Shown here piece by piece: positions 9,497-20,333 of a stretch of 64,000 nt of DNA. Made by a program: the position numbers and the translations under genes. Origin of the DNA: a virus. A model generated the notes under the pieces. It did not search any database and was not told where the DNA came from. It saw only the letters and a list, made by a program, of their open reading frames with translations. Each line of letters begins with the position of its first letter. The stretch's first letter is position 1. Location of the stretch: IMG/VR virus record IMGVR_UViG_3300023548_000002, positions 1 to 64,000 of that record, one strand, 5' to 3'.

Positions 9497-11786
9497 AATA
9501 TGGTGCTGTAAAATTAATTAAAGTTCCTAAGGAGGGTGCGTATGGGTCGAGAGTGGAGAAGGTAAATACTTCATTCTCTGGAGAGTTTAATATAATTTCT
9601 CCATCTTTTATAGTGTACTTGCCTGGCATTATTGCATTTAATAATTCTATTGCAGTTTGTATTACTAAATTCTGTTTGCTGTCTCCAGATAATTTTTCTT
9701 TTGTATCTTGCTGGGACTGAGAATAGTAACTCTCTACTTGTTGTTCGGCATTCTCTACAATAGAAAGAAACAACTTTCCTATAGTAACAGGAGTGTCATT
9801 TATTTCTAAATGATTGACATTTTCCTCATCAGCTACTAAATTAATTCTATAAATACTTCCATACTCGATTGCTTTTTGCACAGGTGTAGATAATACATTA
9901 CTTACTCTATCTATAACATAAGGGTTTTCTCCCTCAGAGTGAGTCAGTGTATATGCTAAATTAGCGGTAGTTCTCGCTGTTAGTGAATTATCTCCTTTAG
10001 TAATAGGTGGGAGTAACTGCTGTGTTGATTGTTCATTCAAGTATTGCCGTGCTTCTTCTGGAGCTATATTATTAGCAACTGCTATCGTATATTCCTGTGG
10101 ACTCCATGCGTTATTTATTTTAGCATCAGGATTAACTTTATACAGAGCAGTAGAACCATCCTTAAAAGTCAGCTTTAAGGCATCAAAGTTACTATAACTT
10201 TGGTAGGCAACTGCTTTTGCTTTATCCATATCTTGGATAAATTTTTGTATATAATCTGCTTCGTTTATATCTTCATCTCTTGCACTCATATCTAAGAATT
10301 GTCCAGGGTCTCCCCCTATCATAGCCTGTTTAAACTTATCTACTTTATCTGTTAATATTGTTTGTGTCCCTTGTACCCCCTCTCCACTTAAAATAAGTTT
10401 ATTTATATCTTCTTCTACCTCAGAAGACTTCTTTCCTGTTTTATATGCTATAATATTTGACGGGTCAGCGAATCTTTCCAAAAGTTCATCTGTTATCCAA
10501 GGGGAATTATAATCCTTTCCTCGATACTGTGCTTTTATATAAGCTTCAACTTCTTCTTTAGCTTTTCCCTCTGGAAATAGTTCAAGATACTCATTAATAG
10601 AAATTCCTTCTGAATAAACTCCGTAACCTGAAGACTCTATTCCTTGTTTTGCTCTTACACTATTAATAGAATTGCGTAAGGTTGATTGGATATTTTTAAT
10701 CGCAGTTAAAGTTGCATTATCTAATTTATATGTCTGCCCTACTTTTGTAAGTAAATGGGTTTCGGTGCGTATCGCAGCTTTATCTCCGTCCGCAGCTTTT
10801 CTATGTATTTCTTCTATATCATCTCCTACTGTTTTAGCCATATAAGTTACAGGTTGAGACACAATCATATTTGGATTTCCCTTGAACCTGTTATTTCTAC
10901 TTTCATCTTTATTTCTCTTCCAAAATCTTTGTTTAGTCTGCTTATTGCTATGTTCTAAAATAGCAGCATTAAAATAACCTCCAAGAGTGTTATTTATGTA
11001 TTTCTTTCTTACTTTCTCATCTTTATAAAATTCTTCTAACTCTCCGTTTCGATACGCTTTATATTTAGCTTCATTTATTATCTGGGTACCCTCAGGACTG
11101 TTTAATATAGCATCAGTAGCTTCTTGTAGAACTCCTTTTACTCGATTTGCACTTACTCCTTTATAATCTGTTACTGTCCAATCCCCTGTGAATGGGTCAA
11201 CTCCAACCTTCCCTGTGTGTCCGTTTTCTTTTAGATTGTTTACATATTTTTCTATGGATTTATAAACATCCATATTTTCCATTATAGCAGTATCATCCTT
11301 ACTTACATAATTGGCAAAGAAATTGTTATTATTTTTTACATAAGCATTGAATTTCAAATTAGCATCCAAGGCATTAGCTTCATTATATTTTCCTTTTTTG
11401 TTTAATTCGGCAATACGTTCAGTAAGTTCTGTATAGTTTTCATACCCTTTATCTATCATTTTTAATACAGGGTCTTTTTTTATAGATTTCACAAGCTCCA
11501 ATGCTTTTCTCTTACCTTCACTTCCTCCAAGAAAATTATCGAAAACATCATTCATTTTTTGCTCATACTCCTGTTCTTTCATTTTAAGAACTTTGGTGTC
11601 AAAATAAGGGGCAGCTTCTTTATCTAAAAAAGCCCCCTCATACTTATCTTGTAATGCTTTTTTTACTGTATCATGCTGTTTTTGTAATCTATCTGTCTTA
11701 CCTTTGATAAATTCCAAAGGTAGAGGAACATAGGTAGATACATATTTCTGAGGAGTAGGATTGTAAAATCTATTTATTTTAGCCAT
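9480..11786 (-). CDS. Internal/cargo virion protein, unknown function (768 aa)
   Basis: Large, charged, mostly helical late protein with no domain I recognise. The N-terminus (FYNPTPQKYVSTYVPLPLEF) followed by a helical, Lys/Glu-rich stretch to about residue 180 resembles the opening of large virion proteins in crAss-like phages that sit between muzzle and RNA polymerase genes and are packaged as cargo. It starts 2 nt after the stop of the 1050-aa gene and overlaps the next gene by 17 nt, so the three giant genes form one translational chain. No signal peptide or membrane segment is seen. An injected cargo role is inferred from context only. Confidence 0.7.
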   Translation of the reverse strand: MAKINRFYNPTPQKYVSTYVPLPLEFIKGKTDRLQKQHDTVKKALQDKYEGAFLDKEAAPYFDTKVLKMKEQEYEQKMNDVFDNFLGGSEGKRKALELVKSIKKDPVLKMIDKGYENYTELTERIAELNKKGKYNEANALDANLKFNAYVKNNNNFFANYVSKDDTAIMENMDVYKSIEKYVNNLKENGHTGKVGVDPFTGDWTVTDYKGVSANRVKGVLQEATDAILNSPEGTQIINEAKYKAYRNGELEEFYKDEKVRKKYINNTLGGYFNAAILEHSNKQTKQRFWKRNKDESRNNRFKGNPNMIVSQPVTYMAKTVGDDIEEIHRKAADGDKAAIRTETHLLTKVGQTYKLDNATLTAIKNIQSTLRNSINSVRAKQGIESSGYGVYSEGISINEYLELFPEGKAKEEVEAYIKAQYRGKDYNSPWITDELLERFADPSNIIAYKTGKKSSEVEEDINKLILSGEGVQGTQTILTDKVDKFKQAMIGGDPGQFLDMSARDEDINEADYIQKFIQDMDKAKAVAYQSYSNFDALKLTFKDGSTALYKVNPDAKINNAWSPQEYTIAVANNIAPEEARQYLNEQSTQQLLPPITKGDNSLTARTTANLAYTLTHSEGENPYVIDRVSNVLSTPVQKAIEYGSIYRINLVADEENVNHLEINDTPVTIGKLFLSIVENAEQQVESYYSQSQQDTKEKLSGDSKQNLVIQTAIELLNAIMPGKYTIKDGEIILNSPENEVFTFSTLDPYAPSLGTLINFTAPYYAKIK

Positions 11787-11788
11787 AG

Positions 11789-14700
11789 TTAATCTGTTAT
11801 TTCTTTAAGATTTCCTTCAGAATCTTTAAAGTACCACTTATCATCTTTAAATACTATATTATCAGTTCCAATATGGTCTAATATCCATTTATCCTTTTTT
11901 GATTGTCTTATGTCTTTTATTTGCGACGCTAAATTCTGTCCGATATTAGAAAGAGCTTGACTCATTACATTAAACCTTTGTGCTTCATTCTGTTGGTTGA
12001 TTATATCAGCTTGCATTTGGTATTGTATATTAGCCTGTTGTGCTGCATTTCTTAATTGAGTATTGGTATTATTTTCTTGCATATTTAAATCAGCTAATGC
12101 TTTTCCTTTATTTTCTGCAAGATTTACAGCAGTAGCATTTAGATTAGCTAATGCTTGCCCTGATGTAGTTGCATTTCTTCGGATGTTTTCCTTAGCCTTA
12201 CGTTCTTGTTCGGCATAGGTTTTATTGATATTATTTCTTGCAGCATTATAGTTTAACATCTCTGGGGTAAACTGAGGAGCTTGATATGTTTCTGCCTTAT
12301 TTAATCCCTGAGATAAATTATATATATTTCCTATATTTTGTAGTATTCCTTCATACAAACTCTGTAGTTTGGGGTCTTTTATTTTCTTTTTCTGATTTTC
12401 TTGGTTTGAGTCATCTTGCGTTGATGATTCATTTGATGACTCAGATGATTCGTTTGATGAATTAAGTAAAGAAACATAATTACTATAATCATTTGAAGAT
12501 GCCTCTCCTGTTGATACCATAGGGTGTTGAGATAGATAAGTATTTATCTGATTCAGCATATTATCCCCCGAATGGGTGAATACAGAAGAATCATCTACAT
12601 TAACGGGAGTTTCTGTTGATTGTTCTTGGCTGGCATTATTATACTGTTGATACGCCTGTAATAAATCAAATAAATAACCACCCCCGTCAAATTTTTTTTC
12701 TGGAAAAGCTTGATTCATTTTGATAATTTCGTCTGAAGAATACAGCTCCCCACCTTTACGTCCATGAGTCCATTTGTAATTTAAATGTCGGGGTCCTATA
12801 TATTGTTTAGAAAAGTCTATTGCTCCTTCTATATCTCCATATAAAGTATCATCTTTCCCAGTAAAGACTGTACGATGTAATCCATATAATTTTCTTCCTG
12901 TATCCCAATAATTTTGTGCGTCTTCCTTTCCTAATACATTTGGCAAATCCTTTGGACTTATCTTAAAATCCTTAGGAACTTCCTCACCACTCTTAAATCC
13001 ATAATAGTCTAAAATTCTCTTTTGGTAGGAGTCCATTCTTCGAGATGCTTCTCTATAAAAATCTCGAATTTCTTTTGGTAACACTATACGTTTTTCGCCA
13101 TCTTTGGTAACAAATTCTTTCACTTCCAAATTCTCAGGAAGTCCATATAATTTTAAAACTTCTTTGTCAATTTTAAGTGTAGATGGTTGAATATCACTCC
13201 CCATATTAGGAGGAGATTTATATACAACTTTTTCCCCTTTATTTACTATTGTACCTGCGCCACCTATTCCTACAGTAGTTCGTTCTTCTGGTGAAGTCTC
13301 TTCCATTCTTTTTAGTGCTTCCTCCTTATCTAAAGCTTTCGGATGAATAATGTTACTCTGTCCATCAGACTCTTCCTGAGGAGAAATTTGGGAAGTAGTA
13401 TTTTCTTGGATATTAGTAGGTTGTTCTTGTTCAGGTTCTACAGTAGGTTGCTCTTGCGTAGGTCGAGATGAAGAAGGCTGATATATTAGTGTAGCATATT
13501 GTTTGTTATCAATAAATTTCCCTCTACGAAGAAGATCAGCTATCTTCTTTATATCATTTCCTAAAGGAGTAAAATTATTTGTTGGGTCTTTAAGATAAAG
13601 CTTACCATCAATATTTACTATTTTTCCTTTAGCAGTTTCTAACCCTTGTTCTACCATATTGTGTAGGAGTGTTTGTCCTACGTTTGCGGTTTTCTTCTTT
13701 TCTTCTTCTTCTCCATCAACAGGTCCTCCTTCTGCCTTTTTCCATTTAGCAGCGTTTCGTGCAAAGTTTGCTTTCTTCACCATAATTGGTGAAAATTTAT
13801 TTTTATTCTTAAGAACATAGTCAGCAAATTCTTGCACTTCCATACTATGTTTCATAGCAGCAGCAGTAAATGTTCCTTTCTTGCTTGGGGAGATATTAAT
13901 ATTTAATTTACCTCCCTTAGAATAGTTATCAATTAGTTCTCCCCCCATTTCCATTTGTAACTTGGTCTCAAAAATATCTTTAAGTATTTCATCAGTAGAA
14001 GTGTTTCTACGCAGAGCTTCACGTTTTAATCGACCAAATATTTTAGGGTTAGCAATTAAATTACCTCCTTCAGCCCTCTGTACTGAGTTTATCAACTCTT
14101 TCCCATATTTTTTAGAGAGTTCTTCTTTTTGTTTAATAATCTCCTGAATTTGAGCTAATTCAGCTAACTCCTCTTCTTTAGCTTTTGTATCATACGGGTC
14201 ATTCTCCCGTTGAGAATACTTCCTTTCTATTTCTTTAGATACTTGAGCAAATGTTTTCTTAGTTCCTGGAACTTTTATTCTATCAGAATAAACAAACCCA
14301 TTTTTAGCAGTCTCTCCTCCTTCTACTTCTGTATTAGAGTTTTGTAAAGGAACTCCCCCTTCTTCGTGTCGTGGTCCTTTAAATTCAGTAAGTTCTTGTT
14401 GTGAAGTTTCTCCAAGTTCCCCTCCTTCTGCTTTAGCTTCTTTATTTTCTTTATTTCCAGTAGAGGTAGATGGTTTTATAGACCCATACATAGATGCTCC
14501 TGCTTCTGCTAATTCATATAATGTATCAGCCGTCTGTGCAGCTCTTTGTGCTTTATCAAGTTCTGATATTAACTCTTCATCTCCTTTATATCCCCCCTTT
14601 ACTCCTTCTTTAGCATTTCGTACTTGTATAAACTTAGTTAATTCTTGGTCTCTTTGAATAGCTGCTGCTTTTTGTTCAGCTTTTCCATCAAAATAACCCT

Positions 14701-14941
14701 TAGCTCCACCTATAACTGTCCCTGCTATAGCTCCAAATGGTGGAGCTATTGCTGCACCAGCTGCTGCTCCCATTGCAGCATTTTTAGCGATACTTCCTCC
14801 CATACTCATTTCAGTCTCACTCTCATTTCTCTCTTCAGTCGCATTTTCATTTCTCTCTTCAGTCTTTTCTTGCTCTAATTGTTTGGAAAGAAGTTTAGTT
14901 ATATTCTGTAATTCTTTTAAAATTTTATCGGACTTAGTCAT
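11789..14941 (-). CDS. Virion protein with glycine-rich membrane-like segment (1050 aa)
   Basis: Residues about 48-85 form an Ala/Gly-rich hydrophobic stretch (AAMGAAAGAAIAPPFGAIAG and following), like the glycine-zipper segments of proteins that insert into membranes during DNA ejection. Residues about 170-220 hold a GPRHEEGGVPL ... EVEGGET ... FVYSDRI pattern that I recall from large structural proteins of Bacteroidota phages. The C-terminal third is Gln/Asn/Ser-rich and helical. A role in forming a trans-envelope channel is an inference. The 59-nt gap before this gene (14942-15000) is the longest among the giant genes and very AT-rich, with TATA-like steps on the minus strand, so a promoter there is possible but unproven. 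Confidence 0.72.
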   Translation of the reverse strand: MTKSDKILKELQNITKLLSKQLEQEKTEERNENATEERNESETEMSMGGSIAKNAAMGAAAGAAIAPPFGAIAGTVIGGAKGYFDGKAEQKAAAIQRDQELTKFIQVRNAKEGVKGGYKGDEELISELDKAQRAAQTADTLYELAEAGASMYGSIKPSTSTGNKENKEAKAEGGELGETSQQELTEFKGPRHEEGGVPLQNSNTEVEGGETAKNGFVYSDRIKVPGTKKTFAQVSKEIERKYSQRENDPYDTKAKEEELAELAQIQEIIKQKEELSKKYGKELINSVQRAEGGNLIANPKIFGRLKREALRRNTSTDEILKDIFETKLQMEMGGELIDNYSKGGKLNINISPSKKGTFTAAAMKHSMEVQEFADYVLKNKNKFSPIMVKKANFARNAAKWKKAEGGPVDGEEEEKKKTANVGQTLLHNMVEQGLETAKGKIVNIDGKLYLKDPTNNFTPLGNDIKKIADLLRRGKFIDNKQYATLIYQPSSSRPTQEQPTVEPEQEQPTNIQENTTSQISPQEESDGQSNIIHPKALDKEEALKRMEETSPEERTTVGIGGAGTIVNKGEKVVYKSPPNMGSDIQPSTLKIDKEVLKLYGLPENLEVKEFVTKDGEKRIVLPKEIRDFYREASRRMDSYQKRILDYYGFKSGEEVPKDFKISPKDLPNVLGKEDAQNYWDTGRKLYGLHRTVFTGKDDTLYGDIEGAIDFSKQYIGPRHLNYKWTHGRKGGELYSSDEIIKMNQAFPEKKFDGGGYLFDLLQAYQQYNNASQEQSTETPVNVDDSSVFTHSGDNMLNQINTYLSQHPMVSTGEASSNDYSNYVSLLNSSNESSESSNESSTQDDSNQENQKKKIKDPKLQSLYEGILQNIGNIYNLSQGLNKAETYQAPQFTPEMLNYNAARNNINKTYAEQERKAKENIRRNATTSGQALANLNATAVNLAENKGKALADLNMQENNTNTQLRNAAQQANIQYQMQADIINQQNEAQRFNVMSQALSNIGQNLASQIKDIRQSKKDKWILDHIGTDNIVFKDDKWYFKDSEGNLKEITD

Positions 14942-15000
14942 AACGGTAAATTTACTTAATGTTTTCTATATGTTTATATATGTATATTTATAGCATATTA

Positions 15001-18000
15001 TTAATATTGTGATAATCTGTAACTAACGGTTATTGGATGTAATACGCATCGTTTGTTTCCATTGTTATTATATTCTAATGTAATATCACAATAAGGTCCT
15101 CTCATTCTTGGGGAAGATGATTGTGCATCCCTCGGTATGATAGTATATAATCCTCTCATTTTTCTACGTATATTCCCTCCTAAAGTCAATAACACTCTCC
15201 CTGAATTTTGATACTCATTCTCTGCTTGAATATAGTTAAATGTTTCCTGTAACAAAGTTGATGACGGGTCATATATTTCATTTTTAAACTCTATTGCATC
15301 AAATACTTTTGTGTAAGTGCTGTTTGGGGATAATCTTAGTGTTACTAAGGAGCGATAAGTTTCTCCAAAGAAAGTAGCTTTATCCCCTTTATTACTTAAA
15401 TATACTTCTGGGTTTGTATTATTTATTGCAATAAAATTTCCATTTACATCTATGTAAAGAGCCCCGCTTAAATTACAATAAGTCTCTAAGCTATTTAATT
15501 CTTCATTAAATACTTGTGTATAATCAAAACTACTGGGGTCTTTTACTTGCTTTCCTGTTAAAGTAGCATCACGTAAATCTATATCACCTTCTGACCCTAA
15601 ATAAGTCATATAAATTCTATTTCTTCCTAAATCTCTTACAGCATATATTCCTATTCCACTTAACGGGTCTTCAGTTTCTATAATAGCTCCTGTAAGTATT
15701 TTTCTAATATCAGAACTAAAATACATATTATCACTTAAAGCAAATACTCCTTGTCCGTTAAAGACACACCATTTTTTGTTTAGTGCATCAATGAAATGTA
15801 ATCCCCCTGCTCCTTCTACTACTGAGAATTTATGTAAAGTTCCATACTGTGTAGAGAGATACTGATAACCACCCAGAATATCTCCTGTTCCAGTTACTAA
15901 TCCAATATTATTGTTATCGTTAATAATAGTTTGCTCTGCTACAAATAATCTCCCTATCCCTTGTCTTTGAAGATATACAACAGTATCGTTAATTGTTCTT
16001 AGTGCATTTATTTCCCCATAGTTACCATCTACTTCCAAATAGTCATTAAAATTAAAATTACGCCAATTATCTAATAATTCTCCATCTAATTTACGTTGAG
16101 ATACCCATACCCTATGGGGGTGAATTTCTGTATTGTTATCAATAAAGTCCTTAGTGAAATAAGGGTATAAACTTGTTCTTTTAGCTACTCCAGGAGGTAG
16201 CTTTCTTGTAGCCAGATTTTGAAGACGTAATAAATCATCCCAAGCTCCGCCACTTCCTAAAATATTTAAACGGGTTTTATAGTATTCATTCCCATAATAA
16301 GTTGCACTCTCAGGGTTTCCGTAAGGCATCGCAAAATTTACCGATGACTCCACAGGACACAAAACTCCTACACTTATTGCACCTTGTGTCACTGGGTTTG
16401 TTCCCTCTTCTGCTGTGGGATTACAGCTAACTAAATGATGTGCTAATTCCCCTATATAAGTGTCTCCTCCATAAACATCAGTAGTTATTATATTAGATGA
16501 ACTACTATTAACAGGAATATACCAATTGGTTGATTTGTACTTATTTTTTGAGCGTGCCTCATAATAACTTCCCCCATATTGAGTCTTTTGTTTTTTTATA
16601 TATGACACTATCGGGGCTTCTCCTGCTTGTAGAGATATATTAGAACTTAATTGAAACCAATAATTATACCCTCCTAATCCAGGGTGATAAGAATCAGGGT
16701 ATTCGCCAATACTATTTACATATCTCCCTGTAGAATCCAGTTTAGAGTCAAGCGGAGAGAGTAATCCTCCCTTTTTTATATTATATCTATTTCCAATATA
16801 AGGTGAAGAATTTGCAATAGGATTGCCATAATATAATATTTCAGTAGCCCATTGATATGAGTTCAATGCAGTAGTATTATTTATTGGAATATAATTTCCT
16901 AACCCTTGTATATTACAGGACTGAATGTGTTTTATTTTATCAGTAGATTTAGAGCTTAAAGGATTAGCAGGGTACCCTAATGTTCCTCCGAAAACAAAAT
17001 TCCTTCTACTAATCGCACCACCAGATTGAAATCCTCCTGGAATTAAGTAATAGTTACTTGAATTATCAATAGGAGGAAATTTTCCAATGGGTATTGGAAA
17101 ATTAATAAAACTTTTCCCAAAGAGAATAAGTGGAGCACTCCCTAATCTTGTTTGATTTTTTAAATCTCTTTTTACATAAACAAATTCAAATCCTTGAATC
17201 TCCGTTTTAATGGAACTAATGTCCACAGTGAATTGTATCCCTATATTTCTTCCTACTAATGTATTAGAACTATCAATATCAGATAACCACAAGGTATTTC
17301 CGTAAGAATCTTTTTCATATCTTTCAGGGAATTTTATATCTCCTATCCACTTCACGTAGGATTTATTTCCTTTTTTATCTGTAAAGACTATTCCAAATCG
17401 ATAAACTTCTCCTGCTGTATATCCTGTTAAATAAGTAGTGAATATAAAGTTTTTAAAGTTAAAAGGAAATCCCGATGTCTTCAAAGTTTTTCCATTAAAG
17501 TTGCTCCAATCTCCTACATCGTTTGCGTGCTGTGAATTATAAATACCAGAATTATCAACAAGTGCTCCTGCTTTGGAACGTAACTGTATTGGTGTGGAAA
17601 TAAACTGATATGATACATTTGGTCCATCTCCTCCCAATGTTACTCCATCTGCTCGATATTTGTAAGCATTAGCTCCATTTTCTGTCCATCCTGGCTCATA
17701 CTCGTAGTTATATGGATTGAGTGCGTCTAACGTCTCGTCAGTAGGATACGAAGGAGCTACTCCTTGTATTATAGCTTCTACTTGAGTTAATCCCCGTTTA
17801 TATATTTTACATACTCTATTGGAGTTAAATCGGTAAGCTCGAGCATCAAAATCTATATCAAATCTTTTAGATTTTGTATTGCCTACTAACAAATGTCCTT
17901 TACGAGTAGTTATTGTCTTACATACAGTAAAGGGTTCTGTAAGTTTAGTTAGTTCATCGGAAGGTAGAATAGTTGTATCTTCACTTCCTGTATGGGTTAA

Positions 18001-19149
18001 TGACAGTATTCCGTCGGAAGGAATATTTGCTTCATAAAATTTATATGCAGTATAATTAGATTCACTTTTGTATTTTACAGCAATTACTTCAATAACATCA
18101 TAGCTGGTATCTATATCTTCAATAGAAATAGATATTGCTTTATTATATAATGAGCCTGAACTTCTCCCTCTCCCTGATGTTTGAGCATAAGGAGTGTTTT
18201 TATCATAACTTCCTATAGGTATTATTGCTGAACCTGGGGAAAATACTGAATATTTCCCTGCAGTATCTAATAGACGATAAAAGAACTGATAAGAACATCC
18301 TTCTTCTAATGTCCCTGAATCACTTACTCCTGTAATGAATGGTTGGGAAACTTTGAAGTCTTGGGTAACTCCAAGGTGTTCTGCGTTTTTTAGTAAAAGG
18401 TCTTTTTCAAAAAGATTTATTGCCCGAAATTCATTGAAATTATCTGTAAAATAACATCCTAAAGTAATATCACTCTCATTTCTTAATACTATCTCATTAC
18501 CAATAGGGTTTTTAGTATTTAAATTCATCTTACTTATGTGAATAAGATGGGTATCTAAATCTAATTTACCTCCTACTAATCCTTGTATAGTATCATTAGT
18601 GCTATCGTATTTACATAGCCATATCTGTCCTGCTCCTACTACATTGGGGTCAGTGTTATTGGTGGTAAAAAGGACAATGTAGTTATCTACACTTTTTCCT
18701 CCAATTAACTTTAATCCTGTTTGTTTTGGTATAGAAATTTTTGCTATAGCATTGCTTCCACTATTTACTGTTAGTGTGTCATCTATATCTAAAAAGCGTA
18801 TTACAGGGTAGTCAATAAGATATTTTATTCGTGGGTAACTTATTAAAAATGCTTCTAAATTGGCAATAAATTCTTCCAAGTTATTACCACTAATAGAAGT
18901 AGATGCCCCACTAATTACTAAGGAAATGGAATAAGGAGCCTCTTCTGCTAAGGATACTTCATATACATTTGGAATATCGGGAAAAGAGAATAGAACTTTG
19001 TTTCCGTCCATATTCTCTAATACGCCAAACTCTTGATTTTTCTTACTACTAACGACAAAGTTCACATTACGATACATTGTATCTTTGCCACTAAAGTCGT
19101 AAGCTAAGTCTCTTTTTACTCCACCTGTATATTGTTTAACCTCTTTCAT
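15001..19149 (-). CDS. Muzzle/tail nozzle-like protein (1382 aa)
   Basis: Very large, beta-rich protein beginning MKEVKQYTGGVKRDLAYDF, close to the TGGV...D opening common in the distal tail (muzzle or stabilisation) proteins of crAss-like phages. Short aromatic- and Asn-rich strands throughout suggest beta-propeller-like architecture, as in the nozzle of T7-type tails. It follows the ring/adaptor genes with a 14-nt overlap and precedes the internal virion proteins, which is the expected place for a muzzle gene. It would close the short tail and release at infection. The assignment is from size, context and N-terminus; no catalytic motif is seen. Confidence 0.6.
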   Translation of the reverse strand: MKEVKQYTGGVKRDLAYDFSGKDTMYRNVNFVVSSKKNQEFGVLENMDGNKVLFSFPDIPNVYEVSLAEEAPYSISLVISGASTSISGNNLEEFIANLEAFLISYPRIKYLIDYPVIRFLDIDDTLTVNSGSNAIAKISIPKQTGLKLIGGKSVDNYIVLFTTNNTDPNVVGAGQIWLCKYDSTNDTIQGLVGGKLDLDTHLIHISKMNLNTKNPIGNEIVLRNESDITLGCYFTDNFNEFRAINLFEKDLLLKNAEHLGVTQDFKVSQPFITGVSDSGTLEEGCSYQFFYRLLDTAGKYSVFSPGSAIIPIGSYDKNTPYAQTSGRGRSSGSLYNKAISISIEDIDTSYDVIEVIAVKYKSESNYTAYKFYEANIPSDGILSLTHTGSEDTTILPSDELTKLTEPFTVCKTITTRKGHLLVGNTKSKRFDIDFDARAYRFNSNRVCKIYKRGLTQVEAIIQGVAPSYPTDETLDALNPYNYEYEPGWTENGANAYKYRADGVTLGGDGPNVSYQFISTPIQLRSKAGALVDNSGIYNSQHANDVGDWSNFNGKTLKTSGFPFNFKNFIFTTYLTGYTAGEVYRFGIVFTDKKGNKSYVKWIGDIKFPERYEKDSYGNTLWLSDIDSSNTLVGRNIGIQFTVDISSIKTEIQGFEFVYVKRDLKNQTRLGSAPLILFGKSFINFPIPIGKFPPIDNSSNYYLIPGGFQSGGAISRRNFVFGGTLGYPANPLSSKSTDKIKHIQSCNIQGLGNYIPINNTTALNSYQWATEILYYGNPIANSSPYIGNRYNIKKGGLLSPLDSKLDSTGRYVNSIGEYPDSYHPGLGGYNYWFQLSSNISLQAGEAPIVSYIKKQKTQYGGSYYEARSKNKYKSTNWYIPVNSSSSNIITTDVYGGDTYIGELAHHLVSCNPTAEEGTNPVTQGAISVGVLCPVESSVNFAMPYGNPESATYYGNEYYKTRLNILGSGGAWDDLLRLQNLATRKLPPGVAKRTSLYPYFTKDFIDNNTEIHPHRVWVSQRKLDGELLDNWRNFNFNDYLEVDGNYGEINALRTINDTVVYLQRQGIGRLFVAEQTIINDNNNIGLVTGTGDILGGYQYLSTQYGTLHKFSVVEGAGGLHFIDALNKKWCVFNGQGVFALSDNMYFSSDIRKILTGAIIETEDPLSGIGIYAVRDLGRNRIYMTYLGSEGDIDLRDATLTGKQVKDPSSFDYTQVFNEELNSLETYCNLSGALYIDVNGNFIAINNTNPEVYLSNKGDKATFFGETYRSLVTLRLSPNSTYTKVFDAIEFKNEIYDPSSTLLQETFNYIQAENEYQNSGRVLLTLGGNIRRKMRGLYTIIPRDAQSSSPRMRGPYCDITLEYNNNGNKRCVLHPITVSYRLSQY

Positions 19150-19864
19150 TTGTTCTTCTTATTCTTTCTTGGTTATTTGATGAAATAAATCGTGTATTAT
19201 GTTGGTATTGGTCTAATATCATCTTATGGAAGATATTTTTCCAGCTTTCAAACTCGTCATAATTTGGCATACGTATTGCCGTGTCAGCCGCCCCCATATA
19301 CCAACTTCTTTCTTGTTGTAATAGTCCATATCTTCCACCATCAATTTTTCCTAACATAAGTAGTTTAAACCCAATTCTCTCTTGTATATATGAAGTAATT
19401 GCCTGTATTACTTTAACGTTGTCAGGAATCATAGGTAACCCGTCGTCATCAGTCATTATAGTTGTTCCCTTTATTACTACTTCTCCCTCTTTAAATGATG
19501 TATGGATATATCCATTCGTAAGCTTGTAGGATGCTTGACCACTTTGTCTCTTTTGTATGTCGCTTTGAAAAGCTACATCTGTTGAAGTAATCATGGGAAT
19601 AAGAGTATCTCCATATTTTCTAAATACACTTTGTAAATGAATAATACTACAGGGAAGTTTCCCTCGATTATTTTTTATTTTTACCACAGGTAAGTCTTCT
19701 CCATCAGTAATAAAGTCTCTGAACAATCCTGGTGCCCCAATAAGTTCTAAAGCTTCCCCTGCCCAAGATACTACAGAGTCAATATCAATATCTTTTTCAA
19801 AAGGGAAATCTCTATAAACTTTATCAATAATCTGATTGATTGATATGTAATTATGTTTATTCAT
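19136..19864 (-). CDS. Tail ring/adaptor structural protein
   Basis: A crAss-like structural protein of about 242 residues. The middle contains TNGYIHTSFKEGEVVIKG followed by DDDGLPMIPDN, a pattern I recall from conserved tail ring proteins of the group. I chose the ATG at 19864 (MNKHNYIS), which overlaps the upstream stop by 8 nt. Earlier in-frame starts at 19900 (GTG) and 19897 (ATG) would overlap the upstream gene by about 40 nt and add a hydrophobic tail out of keeping with the rest. It lies between two other ring-type genes and the muzzle, so it probably builds part of the tail barrel. Confidence 0.7.
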   Translation of the reverse strand: MNKHNYISINQIIDKVYRDFPFEKDIDIDSVVSWAGEALELIGAPGLFRDFITDGEDLPVVKIKNNRGKLPCSIIHLQSVFRKYGDTLIPMITSTDVAFQSDIQKRQSGQASYKLTNGYIHTSFKEGEVVIKGTTIMTDDDGLPMIPDNVKVIQAITSYIQERIGFKLLMLGKIDGGRYGLLQQERSWYMGAADTAIRMPNYDEFESWKNIFHKMILDQYQHNTRFISSNNQERIRRTNERG

Positions 19865-20333
19865 TTCTGTAAGGATTTTCAAAATAAAATACTTCATCAC
19901 TATTCCGCATAATGTGTGCTAATTTAGCTCTATTTGGTTTAGTGGTCTTAAAATAGAAATATCGTTGGTTTTTTACCGTACATGTTTTTTTATCCCACAT
20001 AAAACTTGCAATATACTTGTTAGTATGGAAAATAAGTTTTTTATTTATTAGAGCTGTATCGGATTTTTTCCACAACTCTTTAGTTGCTTTCCAATCTACA
20101 GGCATACCATAAGTTACTAAGTTCCCCTCATCATCTATTTTTATTTTATTTTTTCTTATATAAACACACATTACTCCTAATCCGAAAGGTAATTTTAAAT
20201 GAAAATTCTCGTAATAGATTAAGTCTAATAAAGACTTATTTATTGCTCCTATTACTTTACTAAATTCCCAACGATTGAGTGTTCCCTTCTCTTCTTTATA
20301 TACTTTGTATATGTCGTCTAAACCATAATTCAT
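19857..20333 (-). CDS. Conserved structural protein, probable ring/adaptor (158 aa)
   Basis: Starts MNYGLDDIYKVYKEEKG, a helical N-terminus (GTLNRWEFSKVIGAINKSL), then a segment KLPFGLGVMCVYIRKNKIKI and a Lys-rich C-terminus ending YFENPYRNE. It has the look of a head-tail connector or ring subunit that packs around a DNA channel. It overlaps its upstream neighbour by 4 nt and its downstream neighbour by 8 nt within a run of four structural genes. Conservation in crAss-like phages is my recollection; the exact ring cannot be assigned from sequence alone. Confidence 0.65.
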   Translation of the reverse strand: MNYGLDDIYKVYKEEKGTLNRWEFSKVIGAINKSLLDLIYYENFHLKLPFGLGVMCVYIRKNKIKIDDEGNLVTYGMPVDWKATKELWKKSDTALINKKLIFHTNKYIASFMWDKKTCTVKNQRYFYFKTTKPNRAKLAHIMRNSDEVFYFENPYRNE